9,534 nt of DNA. It comes from Motiliproteus sp963974645 (GTDB lineage Bacteria; Pseudomonadota; Gammaproteobacteria; Pseudomonadales; Balneatricaceae). The DNA lies in NCBI GenBank assembly GCA_963974645.1, contig CAXBEA010000124.1, positions 1 to 9,534 on the forward strand. Direction: 5' to 3'. The notes beneath the pieces were generated by a model. The model saw only the letters and a program-made list of their open reading frames with translations, ran no database searches and was not told the DNA's origin. The position numbers and the translations under genes were made by a program. Each line of letters opens with the position of its first letter. The first letter of the stretch is position 1. Shown here piece by piece: positions 1 to 5,876 of the stretch.

Positions 1-345
1 GCCCGATTTGACACCGCATCTTGAACCCGGGTTGTAAATCGAGTGCTTTTTTTTATCTTTCCGGTTTCAGACGCAACTTCCCCTACCCGATTCTTTATCG
101 CGTGCCGGGAGCAGCACTGGCTGACGCTTACATCTTGACTGGTGTTGCGCTTCTCTCAACGCCCCCGTTTTAAACCTTTCGACTCTATTCAGCGCATGAG
201 CTATCCACTCGATCTGTCGTATCCCCCGTCACTCAGAATCAGTCATTAACATCAAGACGAGGTATCTGGTTAAGCGGATCGCCTAGGGCGCTGATGATGT
301 CAGAATTGGGGAAGGTGCCTAGCAGATTTCGATCGGCTCCCCTAT
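1..345. other. Left flank without an intact gene
   Basis: I find no convincing complete gene, tRNA or repeat array in this stretch. On the - strand, an open run ending at a TGA at 239-241 reads with a protein-like segment (SALGDPLNQIPRLDVND). This loosely recalls the N-terminus of some IS5-group transposases, but it has no start codon and nothing recognisable follows it. A short palindrome, AACCCGGGTT, lies at about 24-33, and a T run at about 49-56. The stretch is best read as degraded flanking DNA, perhaps old insertion-sequence debris, upstream of the ars promoter. Confidence 0.4.
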
Positions 346-355
346 GGATATTGCA
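239..355 (-). pseudogene. Possible transposase N-terminal remnant
   Basis: This - strand open run of about 38 codons ends at the TGA at 239-241 and has no ATG or GTG start with a ribosome site. The translated stretch contains SALGDPLNQIPRLDVND, which resembles the 'LGDPL..L...IDF..F' start of some IS5-type transposases from memory. The resemblance is short and could be chance. Nothing downstream on the same strand continues the protein in any frame that I could recognise. It may equally be random open sequence. Confidence 0.2.
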
Positions 356-379
356 TTCTTATACGGCTTGCCGTATATA
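351..379 (+). promoter_or_regulatory. Putative ars operon promoter
   Basis: TTGCAT (351-356) and TATATA (374-379) are separated by 17 bp and read as -35 and -10 boxes. They lie about 120 bp before the arsR start. The -10 box sits inside both palindromes at 360-389, so a repressor bound there would cover it. This is the arrangement expected of an ArsR-autorepressed arsR-acr3-arsJ operon. The boxes were assigned by eye. Confidence 0.55.
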
Positions 380-389
380 TGTATATACG
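360..389 (+). promoter_or_regulatory. Paired palindromes, probable ArsR operator
   Basis: Two overlapping dyads lie here. TATACGG-cttg-CCGTATA (360-377) has perfect 7-bp arms. CGTATATA-tg-TATATACG (372-389) has perfect 8-bp arms. They share 372-377 and overlap the predicted -10 box. ArsR/SmtB repressors bind AT-rich imperfect dyads at their own promoters, so one or both are the likely operator. Which dyad is the true site cannot be decided from sequence alone. Confidence 0.55.
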
Positions 390-498
390 AATATTAGATT
401 ATAAAAGCGGCTCCCATGACAGACAAGCGCAAGCTCCTTTTTCATCTGCTCAAGCTGTTTGCGTTGGTCCAGCTGAAATAAATAGAGGGATGAACACG

Positions 499-846
499 AT
501 GATTATGCCAGCAGCGGTATTCAAATGCCTGTCCGATGACACCCGTTTACGCACCCTGTTTCTGATTCTTGCAGAGGGGGAACTCTGTGTCTGCGAGATC
601 GCATGGGCGCTGGACCTTTCCCAACCCAAAGTATCGCGGCATCTGGCCCAGTTGAGAAACTGCGGACTGTTGCTGGATAGTCGGCATGGGCAGTGGGTTT
701 ACTACCGGCTGCACCCGGAACTCGAGGATTGGATCAGGGAGGTGCTAGAGGTGGCAAGAAAAGCCCATCCCCAGTTGGAGGATGCGGATCAGGCGCGTCT
801 ACTGCAGATGGGCGATCGTCCTGAGCGCCAGGCAGTCTGTTGTTAG
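499..846 (+). CDS. arsR: ArsR-family arsenite-responsive repressor
   Basis: This is a 115-residue winged-helix repressor of the ArsR/SmtB family. It binds the operator of its own operon and lets go when arsenite binds. The metal-site helix carries ELCVCEI (C30 and C32), and the recognition helix SQPKVSRHLAQLR follows at about 41-53. The whole segment closely parallels the E. coli plasmid ArsR, where the Cys pair C32/C34 is essential. The third E. coli Cys (C37) is Ala here, while extra cysteines occur at C10, C55 and a C-terminal Cys-Cys. I chose the ATG at 499 because AGAGGG (484-489) is 9 nt upstream. The ATG at 490 overlaps that site, and the open frame back to 379 adds residues unlike the family. 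It is the first gene of arsR-acr3-arsJ and lies 48 bp before acr3. Confidence 0.9.
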   Translation: MIMPAAVFKCLSDDTRLRTLFLILAEGELCVCEIAWALDLSQPKVSRHLAQLRNCGLLLDSRHGQWVYYRLHPELEDWIREVLEVARKAHPQLEDADQARLLQMGDRPERQAVCC

Positions 847-894
847 CCAAGCTAGCGGATACAGCAAAGAAGAGATCGTAAAGGAGATATAGCC

Positions 895-1944
895 ATGGGG
901 ATTTTTGAACGTTACCTGTCGCTGTGGGTGGCGCTGTGTATCGCCGCCGGTGTGGTGCTGGGCAATCAGGTCCCTGCCGCATTTGCGGTTATCGCCGATT
1001 GGGAGTATGCGCACGTCAACCTGGTGGTCGCTGTATTTATCTGGGTGATGATCTATCCGATGATGATCCAGATCGACTTCGCCGCGGTCAAAGATGTGGG
1101 CAAACGCCCTAAGGGTCTGGTGCTGACCCTGACAATCAACTGGCTGATCAAGCCTTTTACCATGGCTGCATTGGGCTGGCTGTTTTTTCGCGTGGTGTTT
1201 ACCGGTTGGGTCGATCCGCAGTCAGCCTCGGAATATATCGCCGGTATGATCCTGCTCGGGGTGGCGCCCTGCACGGCGATGGTCTTTGTGTGGAGCCAAC
1301 TGACCAAAGGTGACCCCAACTACACCCTGGTGCAGGTGTCGGTCAATGATCTGATCATGGTCTTCGCTTTCGCCCCCATCGCCGCCTTTCTGCTGGGGAT
1401 CAGCGAGATAGAGGTTCCCTGGGAGACCTTGCTGCTGTCCACCGTGCTTTACGTCGTGCTGCCCCTAGTCGCCGGTATTTTTACCCGTCGTTGGCTAAAC
1501 CGCAGGGAAGACGAGTCGGCCCTGAATGCGCTTGTGCATCATCTCAAGCCCTGGTCGGTTGTTGGTTTGCTGGCGACGGTGGTTTTGCTGTTCGGGTTTC
1601 AGGCGGAAACCATTCTGCAACAGCCCCAGACCATCTTGCTGATCGCCATCCCCCTGCTGATTCAGACCTACGGTATTTTTGCGGTCGGTTATTGCTGGGC
1701 ACATGCTTGGCGTATACCCCACAATATCGCGGCCCCGGCCTGCCTGATCGGAACCTCAAATTTTTTCGAACTGGCAGTTGCCGTGGCGATCTCTCTGTTC
1801 GGTTTGCATTCCGGTGCGGCCCTGGCCACCGTGGTTGGCGTATTGGTCGAGGTCCCGGTGATGCTTTCGCTGGTGGCGTTTGTTAATCGAACACAGCACT
1901 GGTTCCCCCGTAATTCAGAGGTTCAAGCACCGTCCTCGGTGTGA
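895..1944 (+). CDS. acr3: Arsenite efflux permease Acr3
   Basis: This is an inner-membrane arsenite (As(III)) exporter of the ACR3 family in the BART superfamily. At 349 residues it has the usual family length, with about ten hydrophobic segments. The family's functional cysteine is in GVAPCTAMVFVWSQL (about 122-136), followed by KGDPNYTLVQVSVND. The conserved acidic residue of a later helix is in NFFELAVAVAISLFG (about 287-301). A strong Shine-Dalgarno AAGGAG (881-886) lies 8 nt before the ATG. The last residues (about QAPSSV) are encoded by DNA that, in another frame, resembles the GAPDH remnant that follows. The native C-terminus may therefore have been replaced at a deletion junction. Family membership is certain, and the exact native end is not. 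Confidence 0.93.
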   Translation: MGIFERYLSLWVALCIAAGVVLGNQVPAAFAVIADWEYAHVNLVVAVFIWVMIYPMMIQIDFAAVKDVGKRPKGLVLTLTINWLIKPFTMAALGWLFFRVVFTGWVDPQSASEYIAGMILLGVAPCTAMVFVWSQLTKGDPNYTLVQVSVNDLIMVFAFAPIAAFLLGISEIEVPWETLLLSTVLYVVLPLVAGIFTRRWLNRREDESALNALVHHLKPWSVVGLLATVVLLFGFQAETILQQPQTILLIAIPLLIQTYGIFAVGYCWAHAWRIPHNIAAPACLIGTSNFFELAVAVAISLFGLHSGAALATVVGVLVEVPVMLSLVAFVNRTQHWFPRNSEVQAPSSV

Positions 1945-2048
1945 TCAAAGATACCCTGGTGAAGATCTATGCCTGGTATGACAACGAGATGGGCTACGCC
2001 AACCGCACCGCAGAATTGGCCCGTAACGTGGCCCTGTTAGACGCCTGA
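1923..2048 (+). pseudogene. 3' remnant of the ArsJ-partner GAPDH gene
   Basis: Read in the frame ending at the TGA 2046-2048, this encodes about 41 residues that match only the extreme C-terminus of glyceraldehyde-3-phosphate dehydrogenase, including VKIYAWYDNEMGYANR. The NAD-binding domain, the catalytic Cys and about 290 further residues are absent. In intact arsenic loci a full GAPDH gene commonly stands next to arsJ and makes 1-arseno-3-phosphoglycerate from arsenate, the molecule ArsJ exports. Homology appears to begin near 1923, inside the end of acr3 in another frame, so an internal deletion joined acr3 to the tail of this gene. A GTG at 1941 overlaps the acr3 stop (GTGA), so a 35-residue peptide could in principle be translated. 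It lies 22 bp before arsJ. Confidence 0.88.
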
Positions 2049-2070
2049 CCGGAAGGAGCCGGGGTTAACT

Positions 2071-3348
2071 ATGACGACAATCTCCGAGAGTGACGCGTCC
2101 CGCAAAGATGAGATCCGCCAGTATATGCTGGTGACGGGAAACTACTGGGGCTTTACGCTGACCGACGGCGCCTTGCGCATGTTGGTAGTGCTGCATTTCC
2201 ATGAGCTCGGTTATTCGCCGCTGGCGATCGCCATGCTATTTCTCTTCTATGAAATTTTCGGCGTGGTGACCAACCTGGTGGGAGGCTGGGTGGGCGCCCG
2301 GATCGGCCTTAACAGGACCATGAATATTGGCCTCGCCCTGCAGGTGGTCGCGTTGCTGATGTTGACCGTGCCTTCCATCTGGCTCAGCGTCCCTTATGTG
2401 ATGGCCGCCCAGGCGCTCTCAGGGATCGCCAAGGATCTGAACAAGATGAGCGCCAAGAGCAGTATCAAGCTGCTGGCAGGCAGCGGTAATCCGGGGACGC
2501 TGTATAAGTGGGTAGCCCTGCTGACCGGCTCCAAGAATGCCCTCAAGGGTACCGGCTTCTTTCTCGGGGGGGCGCTGCTGGCCGGGCTCGGCTTTCGGAC
2601 GGCACTGGTGGCCATGGCGCTGGCGCTAACAGTGGTGCTGATCGGCAGTCTGCTGATGCTGAAAAAGGACCTCGGCAAGGCTAAACAGAAGGCTAAATTC
2701 AGCGATATTTTTTCCAAGAGCCAAGCGGTCAATACGCTCTCGGCAGCCCGGTTGTTTCTGTTCGGTGCCCGGGATGTCTGGTTCGTGGTGGCCCTGCCGG
2801 TGTTTCTCAGTAGCCAGCTCGGCTGGAACCACACCCAGGTGGCCAGTTTTCTGGCGCTGTGGATTATCGGCTACGGCATCGTTCAGGCGTTTGCACCGGC
2901 GCTGACCGGAATAAAATCCACCAGGGTGCCCGATGGCAAGACGGCCTTTGGCTGGGCTGCGGTGCTGGCATTAATCCCCGCGCTGATCGCCCTGAGCCTG
3001 GGTGGCGGGATTACCGAGACCTGGTTGCCCTCCCCTGGTGGGAAATTTTTGGGTAACGCGGAGCCGGTGATCGTGACGGGCCTGCTGATTTTTGGCGCCC
3101 TGTTTGCCATCAACTCCTCCCTGCACAGTTTTTTGATTATTTCCTACGCCAAGGAAGATGGCGTGTCACTGGATGTCGGCTTCTATTACATGGCCAATGC
3201 TATAGGCCGCCTGATCGGTACCGTCCTCTCCGGCTGGGTATTTCAAGTTTACGGGCTGGAGATGTGTCTCTATATCTCGACTGCGTTTGTGTTGTTAGCG
3301 GCGCTGTTGTCATTGGGGTTGCCCCGGCACAAAGATAAACCGGCCTAA
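2071..3348 (+). CDS. arsJ: Organoarsenical efflux MFS transporter ArsJ
   Basis: This 425-residue protein of the major facilitator superfamily has about eleven to twelve hydrophobic segments and a short charged N-terminus. The start region, RQYMLVTGNYWGFTLTDGA, and the following LGYSPLAIAMLFLFYEIFG are characteristic of ArsJ. Together with a GAPDH that forms 1-arseno-3-phosphoglycerate, ArsJ confers arsenate resistance by exporting that unstable product. AAGGAG (2053-2058) lies 12 nt before the ATG. The gene is the last of the arsR-acr3-arsJ operon and directly follows the GAPDH remnant, which confirms the assignment. With its partner deleted, it would depend on the chromosomal GAPDH or be idle. 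The reading frame is intact with no sign of decay. Confidence 0.9.
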   Translation: MTTISESDASRKDEIRQYMLVTGNYWGFTLTDGALRMLVVLHFHELGYSPLAIAMLFLFYEIFGVVTNLVGGWVGARIGLNRTMNIGLALQVVALLMLTVPSIWLSVPYVMAAQALSGIAKDLNKMSAKSSIKLLAGSGNPGTLYKWVALLTGSKNALKGTGFFLGGALLAGLGFRTALVAMALALTVVLIGSLLMLKKDLGKAKQKAKFSDIFSKSQAVNTLSAARLFLFGARDVWFVVALPVFLSSQLGWNHTQVASFLALWIIGYGIVQAFAPALTGIKSTRVPDGKTAFGWAAVLALIPALIALSLGGGITETWLPSPGGKFLGNAEPVIVTGLLIFGALFAINSSLHSFLIISYAKEDGVSLDVGFYYMANAIGRLIGTVLSGWVFQVYGLEMCLYISTAFVLLAALLSLGLPRHKDKPA

Positions 3349-3618
3349 ACTCCCGCGCTAGCCCACCCTTGGGCCAAAAGGTATGACGCTGGCGCCAAGC
3401 AGGCATATCAGGGCGCCGATCAAATCCCAACGGTCCGGTTTAGCGCCTTCAACGATCCACAGCCAAGCCAGGGAGGCTGCGATATAGACCCCGCCATGAT
3501 TCCAAAACACGATTGACTTTGTCAGTTTCTCCGTAAAAAACCAGTTAGTTCATCAAGTCCCCTTTCAGATTACGTACCAAGGCATCATTTCCCACCCTTG
3601 TGACATAACACTTCTCCT
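3349..3618. other. Convergent gap between ars and mer loci
   Basis: This stretch lies between the + strand arsJ end and the - strand CopZ-like gene. Its only recognisable content is the UPF0060 remnant at 3358-3504. From 3505 to 3618 I see no gene and no strong terminator. A small hairpin, GCCCA-ccct-TGGGC (3361-3374), has no T run on either side. Confidence 0.5.
3358..3504 (-). pseudogene. 3' remnant of a UPF0060/YnfA membrane protein
   Basis: The - strand frame ending at the TAG 3358-3360 reads as about 48 residues with GGVYIAASLAWLWIVEG and KPDRWDLIGALICLLG, ending in FGPRVG. This is the C-terminal half of the small UPF0060 (YnfA) membrane protein family, normally about 108 residues with four membrane helices. 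Upstream the frame loses similarity and meets a stop near 3546, with no start codon, so the N-terminal half is missing. It lies tail-to-tail with arsJ, 10 bp away. It is the second gene in this locus reduced to its 3' end. Confidence 0.75.
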
Positions 3619-4131
3619 TCACTGTTTATTATTTCTCTGCCTTCTCGGAGGCCTGAACCTTCGCTTCAGGGCGATGCTAGTTTTTCGGTCATTTAGGAAA
3701 TTCCTCAAGCAACACCGGCCCGAAGGGTTACGGATATCACAGGCACAGTTCTTGATCTTGGTTTGTTCCACTACAAAGGCTTTACTGCTGCTGGTACCCG
3801 TCTGCCGTATCTCGTCCGAAACCATGGTATCGGTGATATTGAAGCAATAGCATAGCGTTCGTTCCGGGTCCGCCGACTTCTGACCGACTGAGTCTCGCAC
3901 CTGCTCCCTGTTAAGGCACAAGCCATCCAGCGAAAAATAGACGGTATCACAATCGACTTGAGCGCAGAAAAAATAGGCTTTGTCTGATAAATTTTGGTTC
4001 AGGGGCGCCTTGACCTGGTGCAGCAGTGTAGTCAGCCCAACCGCTTTAGCGCGGGCTTGGCATGATGGACACATAACGGTCTGGTTCGACGATAATGATT
4101 TTTCAGACTTACTGGAACAACAGCTTCCCAT
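3619..4131 (-). CDS. CopZ-like zinc/[2Fe-2S]-binding protein
   Basis: This 170-residue cytoplasmic, cysteine-rich protein looks like the N-terminal module of Archaeoglobus-type CopZ. A first domain has C21-P-S-C24, C56 and C61 followed by DTVYFS, matching the CopZ zinc-binding domain. The second has C94-Y-C96-FNIT, then NCACDIRNPSGRCC (C129, C131, C140, C141), matching the BFD-like [2Fe-2S] domain. In known CopZ these units bind or reduce copper alongside an HMA domain, which is absent here. The N-terminus begins MGSCC, and the Arg-rich tail after 141 is longer than I expect for the family. AGG (in TTGAGG) precedes the ATG. It is the last intact gene of the - strand mercury locus, 122 bp after the DsrE-like gene. 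A role in mercury or thiol handling is inference from context. Confidence 0.72.
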   Translation of the reverse strand: MGSCCSSKSEKSLSSNQTVMCPSCQARAKAVGLTTLLHQVKAPLNQNLSDKAYFFCAQVDCDTVYFSLDGLCLNREQVRDSVGQKSADPERTLCYCFNITDTMVSDEIRQTGTSSSKAFVVEQTKIKNCACDIRNPSGRCCLRNFLNDRKTSIALKRRFRPPRRQRNNKQ

Positions 4132-4253
4132 TGGGTGACCTCAAGAGCAGATATGTAACAGATGATAATGTTGACGAAACAATGGCAACGTTCACGCTTG
4201 TACGCTATATCATGACGTTGCAGTCTCCGGATTATTCAGGCCAACAACAGGGC

Positions 4254-4793
4254 TTAAAATGAATAGTCAAACAGGGACTTCTTACGAATTTCGATCATTT
4301 CCAACAACGAAACCGGTTGGAATATCTTCGCAGCGTATTCCGCGATCTTGCCCAGGTTCTGGTCTGGATTCGGGGCGATTTTGGAGACGATAAGAAAACC
4401 TTTGTTGATGTAAAAGTTGGCCCCTTCCGCGTTGAGTTTGATCAGGAACTCGCCATACGTCTTGGGAACGTCGCTTATAAGAACTGAAAACTGATCGCTC
4501 ATCGCTTGTCTAAGATTTTTAGGGATGTCGTAATTCTGAATCGAATCTGTGTCGGAGAACATGCCGGTCTTGAAGGTGTTGATGGCGTCGGCATCGACCA
4601 TCACATCCACAGCGAGTCCCGAACGCAAGGCAGCCCAGATGATGTTATAGGCGACACAAATCTGCGCATCGTCGTGCTTTAAACTGGTTTTCAGGTGCAC
4701 GAACAGCCGCTCCTTGGTCGGTTCGGCCTGAACGAAACCGTTCCATGACAACAGGGTTAACAGCAAGCTGAGCAAGATCATTAGGCGTTTCAT
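4254..4793 (-). CDS. Secreted DsrE-like protein
   Basis: This 179-residue protein starts at MKRLMILLSLLLTLLS, a clear signal peptide with likely cleavage after VQA (about residue 23), so the mature part is periplasmic. The mature sequence (RLFVHLKTSLKHDDAQIC, then AALRSGLAVDVMVDADAINTFK) has the pattern of DsrE/DsrF-like folds. The only mature cysteine is C46 in DDAQICVAYN. Family members of this fold carry sulfur in some pathways, but the function of secreted ones is largely unknown. The open frame extends 23 codons upstream to 4862, but that start would bury the signal peptide and overlap the MerC-like stop, so I use 4793. The ribosome site there (GAGAG) is weak. It lies 62 bp after the MerC-like gene and is probably co-transcribed with it. 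Confidence 0.68.
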   Translation of the reverse strand: MKRLMILLSLLLTLLSWNGFVQAEPTKERLFVHLKTSLKHDDAQICVAYNIIWAALRSGLAVDVMVDADAINTFKTGMFSDTDSIQNYDIPKNLRQAMSDQFSVLISDVPKTYGEFLIKLNAEGANFYINKGFLIVSKIAPNPDQNLGKIAEYAAKIFQPVSLLEMIEIRKKSLFDYSF

Positions 4794-4855
4794 AGCGAGT
4801 CTCTCGTCGAGTGGATTAGCATCTTTTTTTGAAAAACATAAGAACACCGGCTCAG

Positions 4856-5224
4856 TTAACAAGCCACTTCACGACGCCGCTTTCGTGCGAGGGTAAAATC
4901 CCAGACACTCCCCGCCAATATCGCTAACAGCCCAACGTAGACGACAAAGGAAAGCGGCGTCCAGAGGCTGATCCCAGCGAGAATGGCTCCCACTAGCGCC
5001 AGCCAGAATGGCTCACGACGATTATGCACCTTGTTGCGTCGATAGAGCATCCACAGATTCAAAGCCAAGAACCCATAGAAGAGGGGAAGCAGAATCAGAT
5101 CATTGATCAGGAAACCCAGCCCCAAGGCACCCAGCGCACTCAAGACAATCGGCAGCCCCAGGCAACAGGCCCCCGTAATACCCGTGGCAAAGAGGGTGCC
5201 GAACTGTTTAAAAAGCGATTCCAT
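4856..5224 (-). CDS. merC: MerC-like mercuric ion transporter
   Basis: This 122-residue inner-membrane protein has four predicted helices. A Cys-Cys pair in the first helix (GACCLGLP, C20-C21) is placed like the Hg(II)-binding cysteines of Mer transporters. The later pattern ALGLGFL, LLPLFYGFLALN, YVGLLAILAGSVWDF follows MerC of Tn21-type operons closely. MerC carries Hg(II) across the inner membrane to MerA without needing MerP. Tn21 MerC has spaced cysteines (GCAAC) where this protein has an adjacent pair more like MerT. A final Cys ends the protein (REVAC). AAGGA lies 8 nt before the ATG. The gene directly follows the MITE-like element, which separates it from merD. The alternative is a more general MerT/MerF-like member. 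Confidence 0.75.
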   Translation of the reverse strand: MESLFKQFGTLFATGITGACCLGLPIVLSALGALGLGFLINDLILLPLFYGFLALNLWMLYRRNKVHNRREPFWLALVGAILAGISLWTPLSFVVYVGLLAILAGSVWDFTLARKRRREVAC

Positions 5225-5237
5225 AATGATTCCTTCT

Positions 5238-5258
5238 CTAGCAGTCTGTCGGACTTGA
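5238..5258 (+). repeat. Left terminal inverted repeat of the MITE
   Basis: This arm reads CTAGCAGTCTGTCGGACTT followed by GA. It pairs with 5386-5406 in inverse orientation with two mismatches (positions 8 and 20 of the arm). Confidence 0.8.
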
Positions 5259-5385
5259 CCGGTCGTAGCGAGGGGAAGACCGATTTGAGCCAGTTTTCGA
5301 ACTGTTTTGAGGCTAATAGTGGTTCTATTTAACGAAAAAAAGAGTGAAAAATGACCAAAGTCGGCTTTCCCGCAGTAGATCAGTG

Positions 5386-5406
5386 TTAAGTCCGACAGGC
5401 TGCTAG
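5386..5406 (-). repeat. Right terminal inverted repeat of the MITE
   Basis: On the - strand this arm reads CTAGCAGCCTGTCGGACTT followed by AA, the partner of 5238-5258. The outer CTAG (5403-5406) lies almost against the merD stop codon (5410-5412). Confidence 0.8.
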
Positions 5407-5409
5407 CTG

Positions 5410-5781
5410 TCAGGTTGTTTTCATATAGTTGTCTGGTTGTTCAGGCAGTTGCATCAGAACTTCGTCCAGGTTCTTGAGCAGCCGTCGAGAATCTTGAATC
5501 TTGTTGTGCAGTACCTCAATCACCCTGAGCATTTCATGGCGGTCTTCCCTCCTGATCGCCTTGATCAGCGGTCTGATCTCGCAGAGCGGCAATCCTGCAT
5601 CGAGGGCACGGCGAATCAAGCAGAGGCGCTCCAACGCCGACTCTTCGTAGAGACCGTAACCATTTTTGGGTGATTTGCGGTATTCCAGTAATCCTTCTGA
5701 AGCGTAGTTGCGCACGGCATACACCGAGGTATCGGCGGCATGGGCCAATTGAGAGATAGTCATTGGGAAAGCTGAAGTCAT
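5410..5781 (-). CDS. merD: MerD-type MerR-family co-regulator
   Basis: This 123-residue DNA-binding protein has an N-terminal MerR-type helix-turn-helix (MTISQLAHAADTSVYAVRNY, from about residue 7). It then has NGYGLYEESALERLCLIRRALDAG, which parallels the MerD segment GGYGLFDDAALQRLCFVRAAFEAG, a coiled-coil region, and an LMQLPEQP tail like MerD LATLPTEP. The triple-Cys Hg(II) site of MerR is absent. MerD is known to bind the mer operator weakly and damp expression after mercury is cleared. The ATG at 5781 is preferred because GAAGAGG lies about 8 nt upstream. A GTG at 5790 and an ATG at 5763 lack such a site. The gene lies 95 bp after merA, as in Tn21-type operons. Confidence 0.78.
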   Translation of the reverse strand: MTSAFPMTISQLAHAADTSVYAVRNYASEGLLEYRKSPKNGYGLYEESALERLCLIRRALDAGLPLCEIRPLIKAIRREDRHEMLRVIEVLHNKIQDSRRLLKNLDEVLMQLPEQPDNYMKTT

Positions 5782-5813
5782 AAACCACACCTCTTCGGTT
5801 ACCGCGTTATTTC

Positions 5814-5847
5814 ACGCCGATGGCCACGACTGGACGGCCATCGGCGT
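5814..5847 (-). promoter_or_regulatory. Perfect 12-bp hairpin between merA and merD
   Basis: ACGCCGATGGCC (5814-5825) and GGCCATCGGCGT (5836-5847) are exact complements around a 10-nt loop. On the transcribed - strand the stem is followed by GAAATAAC and not by a T run, so it is not a standard intrinsic terminator in that direction. It may stabilise the 3' end of merA mRNA, reduce readthrough into merD or mark an RNA processing point. The T-rich run that does follow it lies on the + strand, where no gene runs. Confidence 0.65.
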
Positions 5848-5876
5848 CATTCATTTTCTTTCTCGAATCTCTTCTG

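Larger units (their letters stand above)
5238..5406. mobile_element. MITE-like element with terminal inverted repeats
   Basis: Imperfect 21-bp inverted repeats bound a 169-bp segment: 5238-5258 (CTAGCAGTCTGTCGGACTT...) and 5386-5406 (its complement), matching at 19 of 21 positions. Both ends begin with CTAG, which may be the duplicated target or part of the repeat. It encodes no transposase. A 12-residue open frame (ATG 5351 to TAA 5389) and a small TTCG-loop dyad (CAGTT-ttcg-AACTG, 5291-5304) are inside. The size, paired ends and lack of coding fit a non-autonomous miniature element mobilised by a related insertion sequence. It lies 3 bp past the merD stop and 13 bp before the merC-like start, so it sits exactly in the gene junction. 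Confidence 0.75.

Noticed and set aside
379..498. Longer ArsR starting at 379
   Set aside because: The extra 40 residues are unlike the family, the ATG lies within the operator, and AGAGGG at 484-489 fits the ATG at 499.
3361..3374. Small hairpin after arsJ as a terminator
   Set aside because: The 5-bp stem has no T run on either strand and lies inside the UPF0060 remnant.
4794..4862. Upstream extension of the DsrE-like protein
   Set aside because: It would place a polar lead before a clear signal peptide and overlap the merC-like stop.
5024..5332. 102-codon + strand frame across merC and the MITE
   Set aside because: It is antisense to the MerC-like gene, low in complexity (Gln-rich) and without family features.
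5238..5406. The MITE inverted repeats as a transcription terminator
   Set aside because: The arms are separated by about 127 nt and lack a trailing T run. Paired CTAG-bearing ends fit a mobile element better.
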